A stretch of DNA of 64,000 nucleotides from Sphingomonas ginsenosidivorax (GTDB taxonomy: Bacteria; Pseudomonadota; Alphaproteobacteria; Sphingomonadales; Sphingomonadaceae), in the NCBI RefSeq assembly GCF_007995065.1, contig NZ_VOQR01000002.1, forward strand, positions 1 through 64,000, given 5' to 3'. This document shows positions 43,173-51,665 of the stretch, piece by piece. Under the pieces are notes generated by a model that saw nothing but the letters and a program-made list of their open reading frames with translations, was not told where the DNA came from and did not search any database. Numbering within the stretch: position 1 is the first letter of the stretch; every line of letters starts with the position of its first letter. A program made the translations under genes and the position numbers.

Positions 43173-43682
43173 GCGACGACCTCCCGTGTTGCTAGATTGT
43201 TCTAAATATCGGGCTGTCGTTGATCGATTTCAATCAATGTTTGATCGCTGCTTAGACCGATGATGACCTTGGCCTACGGAAGCCCGGCAGAGTGGTCCGA
43301 TCAGCTTAAGCGGAGCGGGTTCGATGCCCGCCCCTCCCGTCTCACGGCTCGAGAGGAGCCTCTCGGCCTTCCTCTCGGTGTTAGGCGAAGGGATCGTACG
43401 ACCCGTTCCACGGACCATACCAACGAACTCGTCGCCTGCGCACGACGCCCGGCATCACACGGGCCTCAGACGCGGAGATGTTGCCTATTTTCGGAAAGAA
43501 GTTCCCTCGTGGCTGGGCCCCCGTCAGTCAATCGTCACCCGATAGGGCCGAGACTCAACGGGGCTCGGTGGAGCGGCGAGCGGAATAGAGCGATGGTCCC
43601 GGCGTCAGGGGGGAGACGCCATCCGTCACGGACGATAGCAGCGCGACCTTGACCAACCGGACTTTTGCGGCACGTTTGAGCC
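43173..43682. other. intergenic region between TIR and HEPN/TrlF genes
   Basis: About 510 bp between divergent genes. Leader element type 4 copy B is at 43493-43620. The plus-strand frame 43260-43652 and the short minus-strand frame 43230-43418 have no recognisable product and are not accepted. Confidence 0.5.
43493..43620 (+). promoter_or_regulatory. leader element type 4, copy B
   Basis: Matches 38215-38346 closely. The GGCCGAG...CTCGGT stem is kept although the loop sequence changes (ACCGCCCGCGGG to ACTCAACGGGG). It ends 63 bp before the HEPN-like gene. Confidence 0.5.
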
Positions 43683-44492
43683 ATGGATAAGGATGATCTG
43701 AGGTCTGGAGCGGAAGAACCGATGCAGATGCCGGCGCATGCCCGCACCGGTGCTCGCGACATCGTCGAACCCTTGTTTCCTCACGTCGAGACGGAGCCTG
43801 TGGCCGGGTCGGACCTGGACGACGATGCGGACGATGACGGGAAGGGCGGTTACTACGTCATCCCGGAAGAGGCGATGCAGTACCTGCCGGAGGAGTGGCG
43901 GCTCGCGCTGCAAGCCCGGGCCGAGGAGGGGCGGCGGGTTCTCGCGTTGGCCGACAACGAGCTGAAGCAGCTCTCGCGGCTATCTCTTTCCTACTACCAC
44001 GTCGTCGTGCTTCGACACGTGGGCGATCGCTTGGCCGAGTACCGCTTCAAGGCCGACATGGAAGCGTTGCTCGAACTCGATATGCTGACGACGGCGTTCC
44101 TGGCCACCTACGCCCGCCTCTACACCGGCGGCGCTGGCAGCGGCTTCGCGCGCAATGCGCTGCCCGAGCCGCTCCGCGCCGCCCACGACGAGATCATCGA
44201 CCTGCGCAACAAGCGCTACGCCCACGTCGAGGAGCATCACTCGGTCAACGACGAGATGGGGATCGTCGAGGAGGAGGATGGTCGCTTCGTCATCACCCTG
44301 GGAACGCGGCTGGGCGTCTATATCGGCGGGTCGAACGACTGGCCGAAGCTCGTCGACGCGCTCGACGAGATATTCGCTGAGCGCGGTGCAAAGATCATTG
44401 CTAGACTCCAGGCTCGTACAGGTCGCGAGTGGACGATCGCGCAGGGTTCACCGCCGGACGGGCTGAACGAAGGCGGGAGGGGGGAGCGATGA
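43683..44492 (+). CDS. HEPN-like protein, partner of TrlF ATPase
   Basis: The 269-residue protein has an acidic disordered N-terminus (residues 1-55), then a helical domain with EIIDLRNKRYAHVEEHHS around residues 178-195. The Arg followed by His (R-x5-H) and the helical context resemble a HEPN ribonuclease or its inactive relative. Its TGA overlaps the ATG of the TrlF gene (ATGA), so the two proteins are made together, a layout typical of two-gene defence systems. Exact activity unknown. Confidence 0.62.
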   Translation: MDKDDLRSGAEEPMQMPAHARTGARDIVEPLFPHVETEPVAGSDLDDDADDDGKGGYYVIPEEAMQYLPEEWRLALQARAEEGRRVLALADNELKQLSRLSLSYYHVVVLRHVGDRLAEYRFKADMEALLELDMLTTAFLATYARLYTGGAGSGFARNALPEPLRAAHDEIIDLRNKRYAHVEEHHSVNDEMGIVEEEDGRFVITLGTRLGVYIGGSNDWPKLVDALDEIFAERGAKIIARLQARTGREWTIAQGSPPDGLNEGGRGER

Positions 44493-47452
44493 CGTCGTAC
44501 AACCGGGCGGGTGTCGGATCGGTATGGCGACGCTGGGATCCCCACGTCCATGCTCCGGGCACGCAGCTCAATGATCTGTTCGCTGGCGCTACCGCGTGGG
44601 AGGATTACCTTTCGAAGCTGGAGGGCATCACGCCGGCGCTCGAGGTGATCGGCCTCACCGACTATTACAACACCGATACCTATGCCCGTCTTCGCAAGGC
44701 CAAAGACGAAGAGGGTCGGCTCCCCGACTGCACGACGTTGTTCCCGAACATTGAGATGCGCCTCGGCCTCGGTACTGCGGCCGGGGCCTGGGTGAACGTC
44801 CACCTGCTCGTTTCGCCAGAAGACCCGGATCATCTGACCGAGCTCAACCGCATCCTGTCGAACATCACCTTCGCGGCACTCGACGATCGCTTCAGCTGCA
44901 CGCCCGCTGACCTTGCCAGACTGGGCTTCAGAGCAGACCCTTCCATCCGCGACGAGGGCGCGGCACGGCGCTTCGGCTCGACGCAGTTCAAGGTCAGCTT
45001 CGAGCAGCTGAAAGAGACTTTCAGCAGCTTCCGCTGGGCACGGGAGAATATCATCGTGGCCGTCGCGGCGGGGGCGGACGGCACTTCGGGGCTTCGCGAC
45101 GGTGCCGATGCGACGCTGCGGCGGGAGGTCGAGAAGTTCGCGCGTGCGGTCTTCTCCGCGACGCCCGGGGATCGAGACTTCTGGTTGGGCCGCAAGCTGT
45201 CGGCTGAGGAGTTCCAACGAAAGTACGACAGGGCGAAGCCCTGTCTGCACGGCAGCGATGCGCACGAGCTCGATCGCGTTGGCGCGCCCTATGGCAACCG
45301 CTTCAGCTGGATCAAAGGGGCACCGACCTTCGATGCGCTTCGGCAGGCGTGCATCACGCCGGAACGCGCCTTCGTCGGCGAAGTCCCGCCGACAGGTGCG
45401 TCGCGATCCCAGGTCATCACCGGCGTGGCGATCCGTGATGCGCTCTGGGCGGCGACGCCCGACATTCCTCTTAATCCGGGCCTCGTCACGATCATCGGAG
45501 CACGGGGATCGGGCAAGACCGCGCTTGCCGAAATGATTGTTGCCGGGTGTGACGCCGTGCCGCTGCCGCTTGAGCGCAACAGGCAGTCCTTCCTGTGGCG
45601 CGCTCGGGAGTTTCTTGAGGACGTCGCCGTGCAGATCCGCTGGGCGGCGGGCTCGGCTGATGAACGATCGATCGCGGACGCGACGGAAGACGACACCTTC
45701 CAGATCAGACGAGCCCAATATCTGTCACAGCAGTTCGTCGACCGGCTGTGCTCGTCGGATGGCGTCTCGGACGAGCTGCTCCGCGAGGTCGAACGCGTCG
45801 TCTTCGACTCCCACTCGGTCAGCACTCGCAACGGCGCGACAGACTTCGACGCGCTGTTGAACCTGAGGGCCGCGCGCCACCGCGAAGCCCGTAGCCGGGA
45901 CGAGACCGCCCTGATCAACCTGTCGGATCGGATCGGGGAGGAGATCGAGAAAACCAAGAGCATCGCCACGCTGCAGAAGCTCATCACCGAACGCGAGCAA
46001 TCCGTGGCGCGGGCAACGCAGGAGCGCGCGGCTCTGGTGAAGAAGGGCGACGCACTGACGGCCGCACGCCTTACCGATGTTAGTGCCGCGGCCGAGACCG
46101 TGCGGAGCTATGTCCGGCATTTCAGCGTACAGGAGCAGCAGCTCCTCACCTTGCAGGACGAGGTTGCCGACTATCGGCACAATCAGTCGCCCGAAACGCT
46201 GCGTCGCCTACAAGCCAAGTTTGGCTCGAGCGGCCTCAAGGATGCCGACTGGGATCCGTTCGGCACCGATTTCGTCGGCAAGGTCGAAGAGCTGCTGGCC
46301 GATCGCCTGAAGAAGACGCGGGCGAGTGGTGCGTCCTGGAAGGGCGTGCCCCCCGATCCTGCAATTCCTCCCGCGCCGCTACCGCCCGACTGCGAGCTGG
46401 CGCGTCAGCCGTTGGCAACGCTTGAGCGCGAGATCTTCCGCTTGGGACAGATCATCAACGTCGATCGCGCGACCCAGGACAAGTTCACACAGCTGACCAA
46501 CCGCATGACGAGCGAGGGTGATCTCGCCAAGGCATTGAAGGAGCGCCTGGCGGATGCGAACGGCGCGGCCCAGCGCCGGGAAGCCCTGATTACTGAACGG
46601 ACGCGAGCCTATCGCAACGTCTTCGCGGCCGTGATCGCGGAGGAGCGGGTTCTCAATGACCTCTACGCGCCCATCAAGACGAGGCTCGAGGCGGCGCCGG
46701 GAACGCTGGGGAAGCTGTCCTTCACGGTGCGACGGGTCGCGAACGTCCAGCAATGGGCGCGCGCGGGGGAGGCCTTCGTCGATCTGCGCAAAGCCGGACC
46801 GTTCAAGGGACGCGGGACGTTGCTCGAGTTGGCCGACGATCGTCTTTGCCGCGCGTGGTTGAGCGGGACAGCGGAAGAGGTCTCCGACGCGATGCGGGCC
46901 TTCCGCACAGCACACGATCAGGTGCTACTGGCGAGCTCGCGGGTGAGCGAGACCGATCCCGCTGCGCACCGTACCTGGCTTCGGGCGTTCGCAAAGTGGC
47001 TCTACAGTACAGATCACATCAGCGTGCAATATTCGGTTCGGTACGAAGGCACCGATATCCGCAACCTATCGCCGGGGACGCGGGGCATCGTGTTGCTCCT
47101 GCTGTACCTTGCACTGGATCAATCCGATGACCGGCCGCTGATCATCGATCAGCCGGAGGAAAATCTCGATCCCAAGTCAATTTTTGACGAGCTGGTTCCG
47201 CTGTTTGCGCAGGCCAAGCTCCAGCGCCAAGTCATCATGGTAACGCACAACGCCAATCTCGTCATCAACACCGATGCTGATCAGATCATCATCGCGGAGG
47301 CGGGCACGCATGTGCCGGGCGCCATGCCGCCAATCTCCTACCGGTCTGGCGGACTAGACGAGGAGGACATTCGCAAGCGGGTGTGCGCCATCCTCGAGGG
47401 CGGCGAGGATGCGTTCAAGGAGCGGGCCCGCCGCCTGCGCGTCGGGCTCTAA
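44489..47452 (+). CDS. TrlF-family PHP domain/SMC-like ATPase
   Basis: A 987-residue protein. The N-terminal PHP-type metal hydrolase shows WDPHVHAPGTQ (HxH, residues about 15-24), EVIGLTDYYN and CLHGSDAHELDRVG. An ABC/SMC-like ATPase follows with the Walker A motif IIGARGSGKTALAE near residues 334-347, a long coiled coil (residues about 470-750), the signature LSPGTRGIVLLLLYLAL and the Walker B motif PLIIDQPEENLDPKSIF near residue 880. This architecture is that of TrlF and related RloC/PrrC-like ATP-gated nucleases thought to act in phage defence. It is intact and coupled to the HEPN-like gene. Confidence 0.85.
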   Translation: MTSYNRAGVGSVWRRWDPHVHAPGTQLNDLFAGATAWEDYLSKLEGITPALEVIGLTDYYNTDTYARLRKAKDEEGRLPDCTTLFPNIEMRLGLGTAAGAWVNVHLLVSPEDPDHLTELNRILSNITFAALDDRFSCTPADLARLGFRADPSIRDEGAARRFGSTQFKVSFEQLKETFSSFRWARENIIVAVAAGADGTSGLRDGADATLRREVEKFARAVFSATPGDRDFWLGRKLSAEEFQRKYDRAKPCLHGSDAHELDRVGAPYGNRFSWIKGAPTFDALRQACITPERAFVGEVPPTGASRSQVITGVAIRDALWAATPDIPLNPGLVTIIGARGSGKTALAEMIVAGCDAVPLPLERNRQSFLWRAREFLEDVAVQIRWAAGSADERSIADATEDDTFQIRRAQYLSQQFVDRLCSSDGVSDELLREVERVVFDSHSVSTRNGATDFDALLNLRAARHREARSRDETALINLSDRIGEEIEKTKSIATLQKLITEREQSVARATQERAALVKKGDALTAARLTDVSAAAETVRSYVRHFSVQEQQLLTLQDEVADYRHNQSPETLRRLQAKFGSSGLKDADWDPFGTDFVGKVEELLADRLKKTRASGASWKGVPPDPAIPPAPLPPDCELARQPLATLEREIFRLGQIINVDRATQDKFTQLTNRMTSEGDLAKALKERLADANGAAQRREALITERTRAYRNVFAAVIAEERVLNDLYAPIKTRLEAAPGTLGKLSFTVRRVANVQQWARAGEAFVDLRKAGPFKGRGTLLELADDRLCRAWLSGTAEEVSDAMRAFRTAHDQVLLASSRVSETDPAAHRTWLRAFAKWLYSTDHISVQYSVRYEGTDIRNLSPGTRGIVLLLLYLALDQSDDRPLIIDQPEENLDPKSIFDELVPLFAQAKLQRQVIMVTHNANLVINTDADQIIIAEAGTHVPGAMPPISYRSGGLDEEDIRKRVCAILEGGEDAFKERARRLRVGL

Positions 47453-47567
47453 GCCCATGGGAGACGCTGCGAGAAGCTGGTCACCACGCGCATAGCGGCT
47501 GAGGCGGGAGAGTGGTCGACGCTTTGCTCGTGCGATCGATCGCGGCGGTGCTGACTAGCGGGAGCGA

Positions 47568-47906
47568 TCAGGAACCAGGAGCAGATGGTGGGGTCTCTGA
47601 GGCGGCTTCCTCGTCGGACCCGCTGACACCCAGAGCATCGACTCCCGCGGGCGTGAGGACGAAGCTGCCATCGGCCCGCTCAAGCCAGAATCCCTTCGCG
47701 GTCATCCATCCTGTAGCCGCGGCAAAGCCCGGCGCGCGGACGTGGTGGGGTACGTGGTCGAGCGGTTCGGCCATGAGCCGCTGCACGTCGGCCATCGTGA
47801 AGCGGCGAATGCCGCGTTGCGCGGACGGCTTGAGCACCTGCAGCAGCGTGTCGAGCCAGAGCTGTTCCATCGGTGGTTGCGGCTTCACACCGAACAAATT
47901 CTGCAT
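47568..47906 (-). CDS. hypothetical protein downstream of ssb copy 2
   Basis: The 112-residue protein (MQNLFGVKPQPPMEQLWLDTLLQVLKP, then RRFTMADVQRLMAEPLDHVPHHVRAPGFAAATGWMTAKGFWLERADGSFVLTPAGVDALGV) reads like a small winged-helix-type protein. A perfect AGGAGG site precedes ATG 47906. It lies 122 bp after ssb copy 2 on the same strand, beyond the terminator hairpin. No family name can be given. Confidence 0.62.
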   Translation of the reverse strand: MQNLFGVKPQPPMEQLWLDTLLQVLKPSAQRGIRRFTMADVQRLMAEPLDHVPHHVRAPGFAAATGWMTAKGFWLERADGSFVLTPAGVDALGVSGSDEEAASETPPSAPGS

Positions 47907-47992
47907 CAAACCCTCCTGTCTGACGCTTCGAGATGGTGCCGTTCGCCGCAGCTCACAAGAAAGGGTACGCCGGTGAAGCCTATGGCAGCGTT

Positions 47993-48016
47993 GCCCGGGA
48001 GCCGAGGCTCCCGGGC
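47993..48016 (-). terminator. terminator hairpin after ssb copy 2
   Basis: GCCCGGGAGC and GCTCCCGGGC form a perfect 10-bp stem around CGAG, 12 bases past the ssb stop. Confidence 0.7.
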
Positions 48017-48028
48017 TGGCTGAGGCCG

Positions 48029-48436
48029 TTAGAAGGGGATATCGTCCTCTTCGTTGTCCTGCGTCGGACCCTGCTGCTGCCGCGACTTGCCGTAGGAGAG
48101 GAACGTCACCTCGTCGGCGATGATCTCGACACCGAAGCGCTCGACCTGCTGCTGATCGGTCCAGCGGGTATAGTGGATGCGGCCGGTGACCATCAGCTTC
48201 TGGCCCTTCTCGACGTTGTCCGCGACCGACTTGGCGACACCATTGAAGCAGGTGATGCGGTGCCACTCGGTGTCGTCGATTCGCCGGCCCTGCTCGTCCT
48301 TCAGGACCTTGCCCTCGCCGTCGCGCTTCGGACGCGAGGTCGCGAGGCTGAAGCTGGTGATCTTGGTGCCGCCCTGAGTGGTGCGGGTCTCGGGAGCGTT
48401 GCCGACGTTGCCGGCGAGGATGACGAGGTTCTTCAT
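48029..48436 (-). CDS. ssb: single-stranded DNA-binding protein, copy 2
   Basis: The 135-residue SSB starts MKNLVILAGNVGNAPETRTTQGG and ends in the acidic tail EEDDIPF. It is clearly a paralogue of copy 1 at 41670. ATG 48436 is chosen by comparison with copy 1; the frame is open upstream but that part is leader. Its leader holds a type 1 structured element 106 nt before the start. Together the two copies bracket the TIR and HEPN/TrlF genes. Confidence 0.93.
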   Translation of the reverse strand: MKNLVILAGNVGNAPETRTTQGGTKITSFSLATSRPKRDGEGKVLKDEQGRRIDDTEWHRITCFNGVAKSVADNVEKGQKLMVTGRIHYTRWTDQQQVERFGVEIIADEVTFLSYGKSRQQQGPTQDNEEDDIPF

Positions 48437-48958
48437 GACGAGGTTCCTTCTGTGTCTGCCTCGGGGTCCGTCCCCTCGGCTGAACACCGTCGAAGACGAC
48501 CAGGCCGGCGGCTCCACCGTAGCGCAAGCGAAGGGGAACCCCGTGGTGAGGAGTGGTGCGGGCAGCCGCGTCAGCGGCAACACGGTCCGACGACACGCGG
48601 GTTGGGGCCGATGGTCGGTCGGCTTAGGTCGTTCAGGAACAAGAGGGGATGGCGCCGTCGGCAGGCGCTGAGCGAGGAAGCTCGGGGGGAAGCTCGCTCC
48701 TGAGTGTTTTCACGTCTCACACGCTCCGATCCGCACCGGTCACTGCGGTGATGCCATCGCACCCGGGACCGGGCAGTCCGACGCCGGCGAGGCTTGTCCG
48801 GCGATACGCCGCCTCACGACACTATCACGCTCTGCAATTACCATCCGGCTCGCCTAGGTGGGACAGCGGCGAGAGATCCCGATTGCGCCATTGGCAATGG
48901 CCCTCCGGCGCACGATGCCCATCTTCAACAGGCGGGCTGCAATCGCCATCTTCGAGAC
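48437..48958. other. ssb copy 2 upstream region
   Basis: About 520 bp between divergent genes. Contains leader element type 1 (48542-48597) and the shared block GGCTTAGGTCGTTCAGGAA (near 48620). Nothing else recognised. Confidence 0.5.
48542..48597 (-). promoter_or_regulatory. leader element type 1, copy 2 (structured RNA candidate)
   Basis: The outer stem is CGTG/CACG, different from copy 1. The inner hairpin GTTGCCGC-TGAC-GCGGC and TGCCCGCACCAC are conserved. It is 106 nt from the ssb start. Confidence 0.6.
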
Positions 48959-50152
48959 ATGAACAGCCGTGACGAGACGTCTGCCCCAACTGCAAGCAGG
49001 CCGGGGTATGACGGAAAGATGGTCGCGTTACCGCGCGTGGAATTGGTCGAGGCGGGGGACATCCTGCTCACCTCGAACGTCTTCAGCGATGATCGCGTGG
49101 GTCTGAAGCAGTCGGGGGCGATCCGACGGATGACGGGCGGCAGGTTCAGCCACGCCCTCATCTGCTCCAGCCCGCCCGTGTTCGTGGAGGCGATCGGCAC
49201 CGGCGTCAGCACTTTGTCGCTGGCTCGATGCTTCGCCCATGACATCGCCAATGTCAGACTGCTCCGCTATCCCGACCGGAGCGTTGCGAGGGAAGCGGCG
49301 AAGCTCGCGCAGTATGAGATCGGTCGCGATTATTCCGTGGCACGCGCCGTCCGATCGGTCTTCCCGGCCGGAATCCTGGATCGGGTTCACGATCATGGGA
49401 TCTTCTGCTCCGCGCTGGTAGCGCAGGTGTTCCTCAGCGCGGGCGCGTCGCTGTTTGGAGAGACGCCGGTCTATCGGACGACGCCCGCAACGCTCGATAA
49501 GCTGAGCGGTCTCATCGACCTGACGTCCACGGCCTTCCGGTCGGGACTTATGCCCCGAAACGCGGAGACGATGTCGGCGTTGGACGGCGACAGGGCACCG
49601 ACGCTCTCAGCGCGGCAGACCGAACTGTCCGCCAACTGTGCCCGCGCGGTCTGGCCGATGGTGGAGGTGCTGATCGCCGCCTATCCGGAAGCCGGGCTGG
49701 CGGCGCAGCCGGCCTTCTATAGCATCCTGAAGCTCCTGACCGAGGCGATCGATCGGCGGAGCGCTGTTCTGGATGGTCGACGCGATGCGTTCGATCGCGA
49801 CGTGCGCGCGCTCGATAGAGGCCTCGCCGCGTCGCTACGCGGTGGTGAGCTTGCTGCCCTGCTCACCGAGATCGAGAACGTCGACGGCAAGGGGATGATG
49901 ATGGCGATTGCGCAATCGTTCGCGGAGAAGCCCGACGTCGACCTTGACGCCATGCAGGGTATGCTCAAGGCCGGGATCGTCCAGCTCGATGAGCGCAACG
50001 AGGCGATCGATGCCTGGGAAAGGCGGGGGCCGGACCGATCGGAGGCTTTGAAGCTCTACCTTCCGGTCGAACGATCGGCTGCGGCAGGCATCGCGCGGCG
50101 CAATCAGGCAGCGCTCGAGATCCTCGAACGGAGCGGCAGGGTCGTCACGTAA
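48959..50152 (+). CDS. permuted papain-like (YiiX/NlpC-P60-type) protein
   Basis: A protein of 397 residues. The N-terminal domain shows the circularly permuted papain-like pattern of YiiX/YebB-type proteins: VEAGDILLTSN, MTGGRFSHALI with the catalytic-type His, EAIGTGVSTLSL, YEIGRDYS, and FCSALVAQVFLSAG with the catalytic-type Cys. Residues 220-397 are helical and unrecognised. Such enzymes act on amide bonds in peptidoglycan or lipids. No signal peptide is present, so it may work in the cytoplasm. ATG 48959 is the first reasonable start; Met at 49019 is an alternative. Confidence 0.72.
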   Translation: MNSRDETSAPTASRPGYDGKMVALPRVELVEAGDILLTSNVFSDDRVGLKQSGAIRRMTGGRFSHALICSSPPVFVEAIGTGVSTLSLARCFAHDIANVRLLRYPDRSVAREAAKLAQYEIGRDYSVARAVRSVFPAGILDRVHDHGIFCSALVAQVFLSAGASLFGETPVYRTTPATLDKLSGLIDLTSTAFRSGLMPRNAETMSALDGDRAPTLSARQTELSANCARAVWPMVEVLIAAYPEAGLAAQPAFYSILKLLTEAIDRRSAVLDGRRDAFDRDVRALDRGLAASLRGGELAALLTEIENVDGKGMMMAIAQSFAEKPDVDLDAMQGMLKAGIVQLDERNEAIDAWERRGPDRSEALKLYLPVERSAAAGIARRNQAALEILERSGRVVT

Positions 50153-50180
50153 CCAAGAAAGCAGAGCACTGGGCCGATCT

Positions 50181-50208
50181 TCCGGTCGCCGCTCAAACGG
50201 CGACCGGA
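50181..50208. terminator. bidirectional terminator hairpin
   Basis: TCCGGTCGCCG pairs perfectly with CGGCGACCGGA around CTCAAA, between the plus-strand papain-like gene and the minus-strand DUF2493 gene. Confidence 0.7.
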
Positions 50209-50236
50209 GGGATTGGTAGCGTTCATCGGGATGGCC

Positions 50237-51175
50237 TTACCCCGACATGGCCGCTGGCGGCGTGCCGAGGGGACCACGGCGATCGACGACGCGGATGCCG
50301 GCCTTCTTCGCGTCGATCACCAAGCGCTCCGTCACGCCGTTACCTTTAAAGGCGATGACGTACCGGGGCTTCAGCGAGAGCATCTGTTCGTTCCGACGGA
50401 AGCCGGCCCGGTCGCCGAGCTTGCGATCGAGACCGAAGCGGACTTGCTGGATACCGTGCTGTTCTGCCCAGGATGCCGCGATGCGCTCGATCCCCTTCAT
50501 GTCGCCGCCATGGACGAGATACATGTCGCCGACGCGCTCCCAAACCGCATTGAGCGTGCGCAGCAGGTTGTCGCCGAACGCCTTCATGTCCTCGTCGGTC
50601 CGGAAGGTCAGCCGTCCCCCGGCAAACACGACGGGAGTGCCCTGTGCCGTGTTGGCGTCGCGGGCGCGCTCGCGGCGAGCCTGGAGGAAGGCTCGACCGT
50701 CGACGATCGCTGACGTGACCCCGAGCGAAATGCGGTTGCCGGTCGACGGGATCCAGGAACGGCCGGTCTCGCGGATGTAGTGCGCCGCTGCGGTGTCGCG
50801 CATCACTTCGTAGCAGGTGGCCGCTTCCTCGATCTTCTTGGCAAGGTCGATCTTGTCCTCGAGGTTGGAGGTGTTGATCTCCGACCCGTCCTGCTCGGCC
50901 AGGAGGAGCCTGATCTCGTCGGTGAGACGGTCGATCGTCGCGTGCTTCTTCGCCGCGGCCCGGTGGAAAAGATTGACCAGGCCCCAGCCCATCTCCTCGA
51001 TGTCGCGCTCGAGCGACGTATTCTGGAGGGTTGCGAAGAGGTCGCTCCAGATAGCGGTGGTGGTCTGCTCAAGTGCGTCGGTCGAGGGAGGGCACATGCC
51101 CGAGACATCTTCGGCGCGGGGTTCGAGGTGTCCCAGCTCCAGTGCGGAGAGTGCGGCAGCGAGGGAAGTGGTCAT
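50237..51175 (-). CDS. DUF2493 (SLOG-fold) protein
   Basis: The 312-residue protein has an N-terminal helical region (residues 1-190) and a C-terminal DUF2493/YspA-like SLOG domain: VVFAGGRLTFRTDEDMKAFGDNLLRTLNAVWERVGDMYLVHGGDMKGIERIAASWAEQHGIQQVRFGLDR, LKPRYVIAFKGNGVTERLVIDAKKAGIRVVD. The Gly-rich GG-xF and HGG motifs suggest binding of a nucleotide-derived ligand. DUF2493 proteins are frequent on plasmids and near defence loci. Start ATG 51175 is chosen because the leader element lies just upstream. Confidence 0.82.
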   Translation of the reverse strand: MTTSLAAALSALELGHLEPRAEDVSGMCPPSTDALEQTTTAIWSDLFATLQNTSLERDIEEMGWGLVNLFHRAAAKKHATIDRLTDEIRLLLAEQDGSEINTSNLEDKIDLAKKIEEAATCYEVMRDTAAAHYIRETGRSWIPSTGNRISLGVTSAIVDGRAFLQARRERARDANTAQGTPVVFAGGRLTFRTDEDMKAFGDNLLRTLNAVWERVGDMYLVHGGDMKGIERIAASWAEQHGIQQVRFGLDRKLGDRAGFRRNEQMLSLKPRYVIAFKGNGVTERLVIDAKKAGIRVVDRRGPLGTPPAAMSG

Positions 51176-51279
51176 GGGGTCAAGCCCTTCATCTGATCGA
51201 GGCCGGCGGCCTATCCGCCGGATGCGCACCTCCTGGGCGGCCGAATAAGAGGCGCCCGCACCGAAGAGCAGCGCAGGGA

Positions 51280-51344
51280 AACCGCAAAAACCGGGGTGGT
51301 GCGGGCAGCCGCAGAGCGGCAACTCGGCCCGGATTTTTGCGGTT
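51280..51344 (-). promoter_or_regulatory. leader element type 1, copy 3 (structured RNA candidate)
   Basis: The outer stem is 11 bp: AACCGCAAAAA with TTTTTGCGGTT, unrelated in sequence to the outer stems of copies 1 and 2. The core GTTGCCGC-TCT-GCGGC and TGCCCGCACCAC are conserved. It is 105 nt from the DUF2493 start. Confidence 0.62.
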
Positions 51345-51401
51345 GCGGGGGTCTCGCGGCCGCCCATGTGCCGCATCTCTCTGGCGGAAGGCTGTCGGGC
51401 G

Positions 51402-51647
51402 TCAGGTGGCGTCGGGCGCGGCCGGGACCATAATCGTTGCCGCCTTCGAACCTCTCGGGCTCAGCCCACACCGCGCGATGTCGTCGAGAATGGCCTGCCC
51501 CGTTCCGCACAGACGTACCATCGCCGCTGGGGTGATCCTCAACCCTCCATCGGCGTCGATCGCGTCGATCATGATGCGGAGCTGGTCCACCAGATCCTCG
51601 CTCCGGGTTGCGGCATAGCCCGCGCAGGCCGCCACACCAGAGAACAC
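51402..51647 (-). CDS. small hypothetical protein
   Basis: About 81 residues from GTG 51647, or 78 from a second GTG at 51636. The core SEDLVDQLRIMIDAIDADGGLRITPAAMVRLCGTGQAILDDIARCGLSPRGSKAATI is protein-like. It lies 18 bp past the neighbouring broken gene, in the same direction. No ribosome-binding site stands out and no family is recognised. Confidence 0.45.
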   Translation of the reverse strand: MFSGVAACAGYAATRSEDLVDQLRIMIDAIDADGGLRITPAAMVRLCGTGQAILDDIARCGLSPRGSKAATIMVPAAPDAT

Positions 51648-51665
51648 GCCCGGGACGGGCAGGGC

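Noticed and set aside
43260..43420. tRNA-like T-arm sequence (GCGGGTTCGATGCCCGC) near 43315, also at the hairpin 37611-37629
   Set aside because: No acceptor stem, anticodon arm or CCA-compatible end could be built around it. At 37603-37637 it is plainly a terminator hairpin.
48437..48596. Open frame extending upstream of ssb copy 2 on the minus strand
   Set aside because: The extension is leader sequence containing the type 1 element. SSB family starts at MKNLVILAG.
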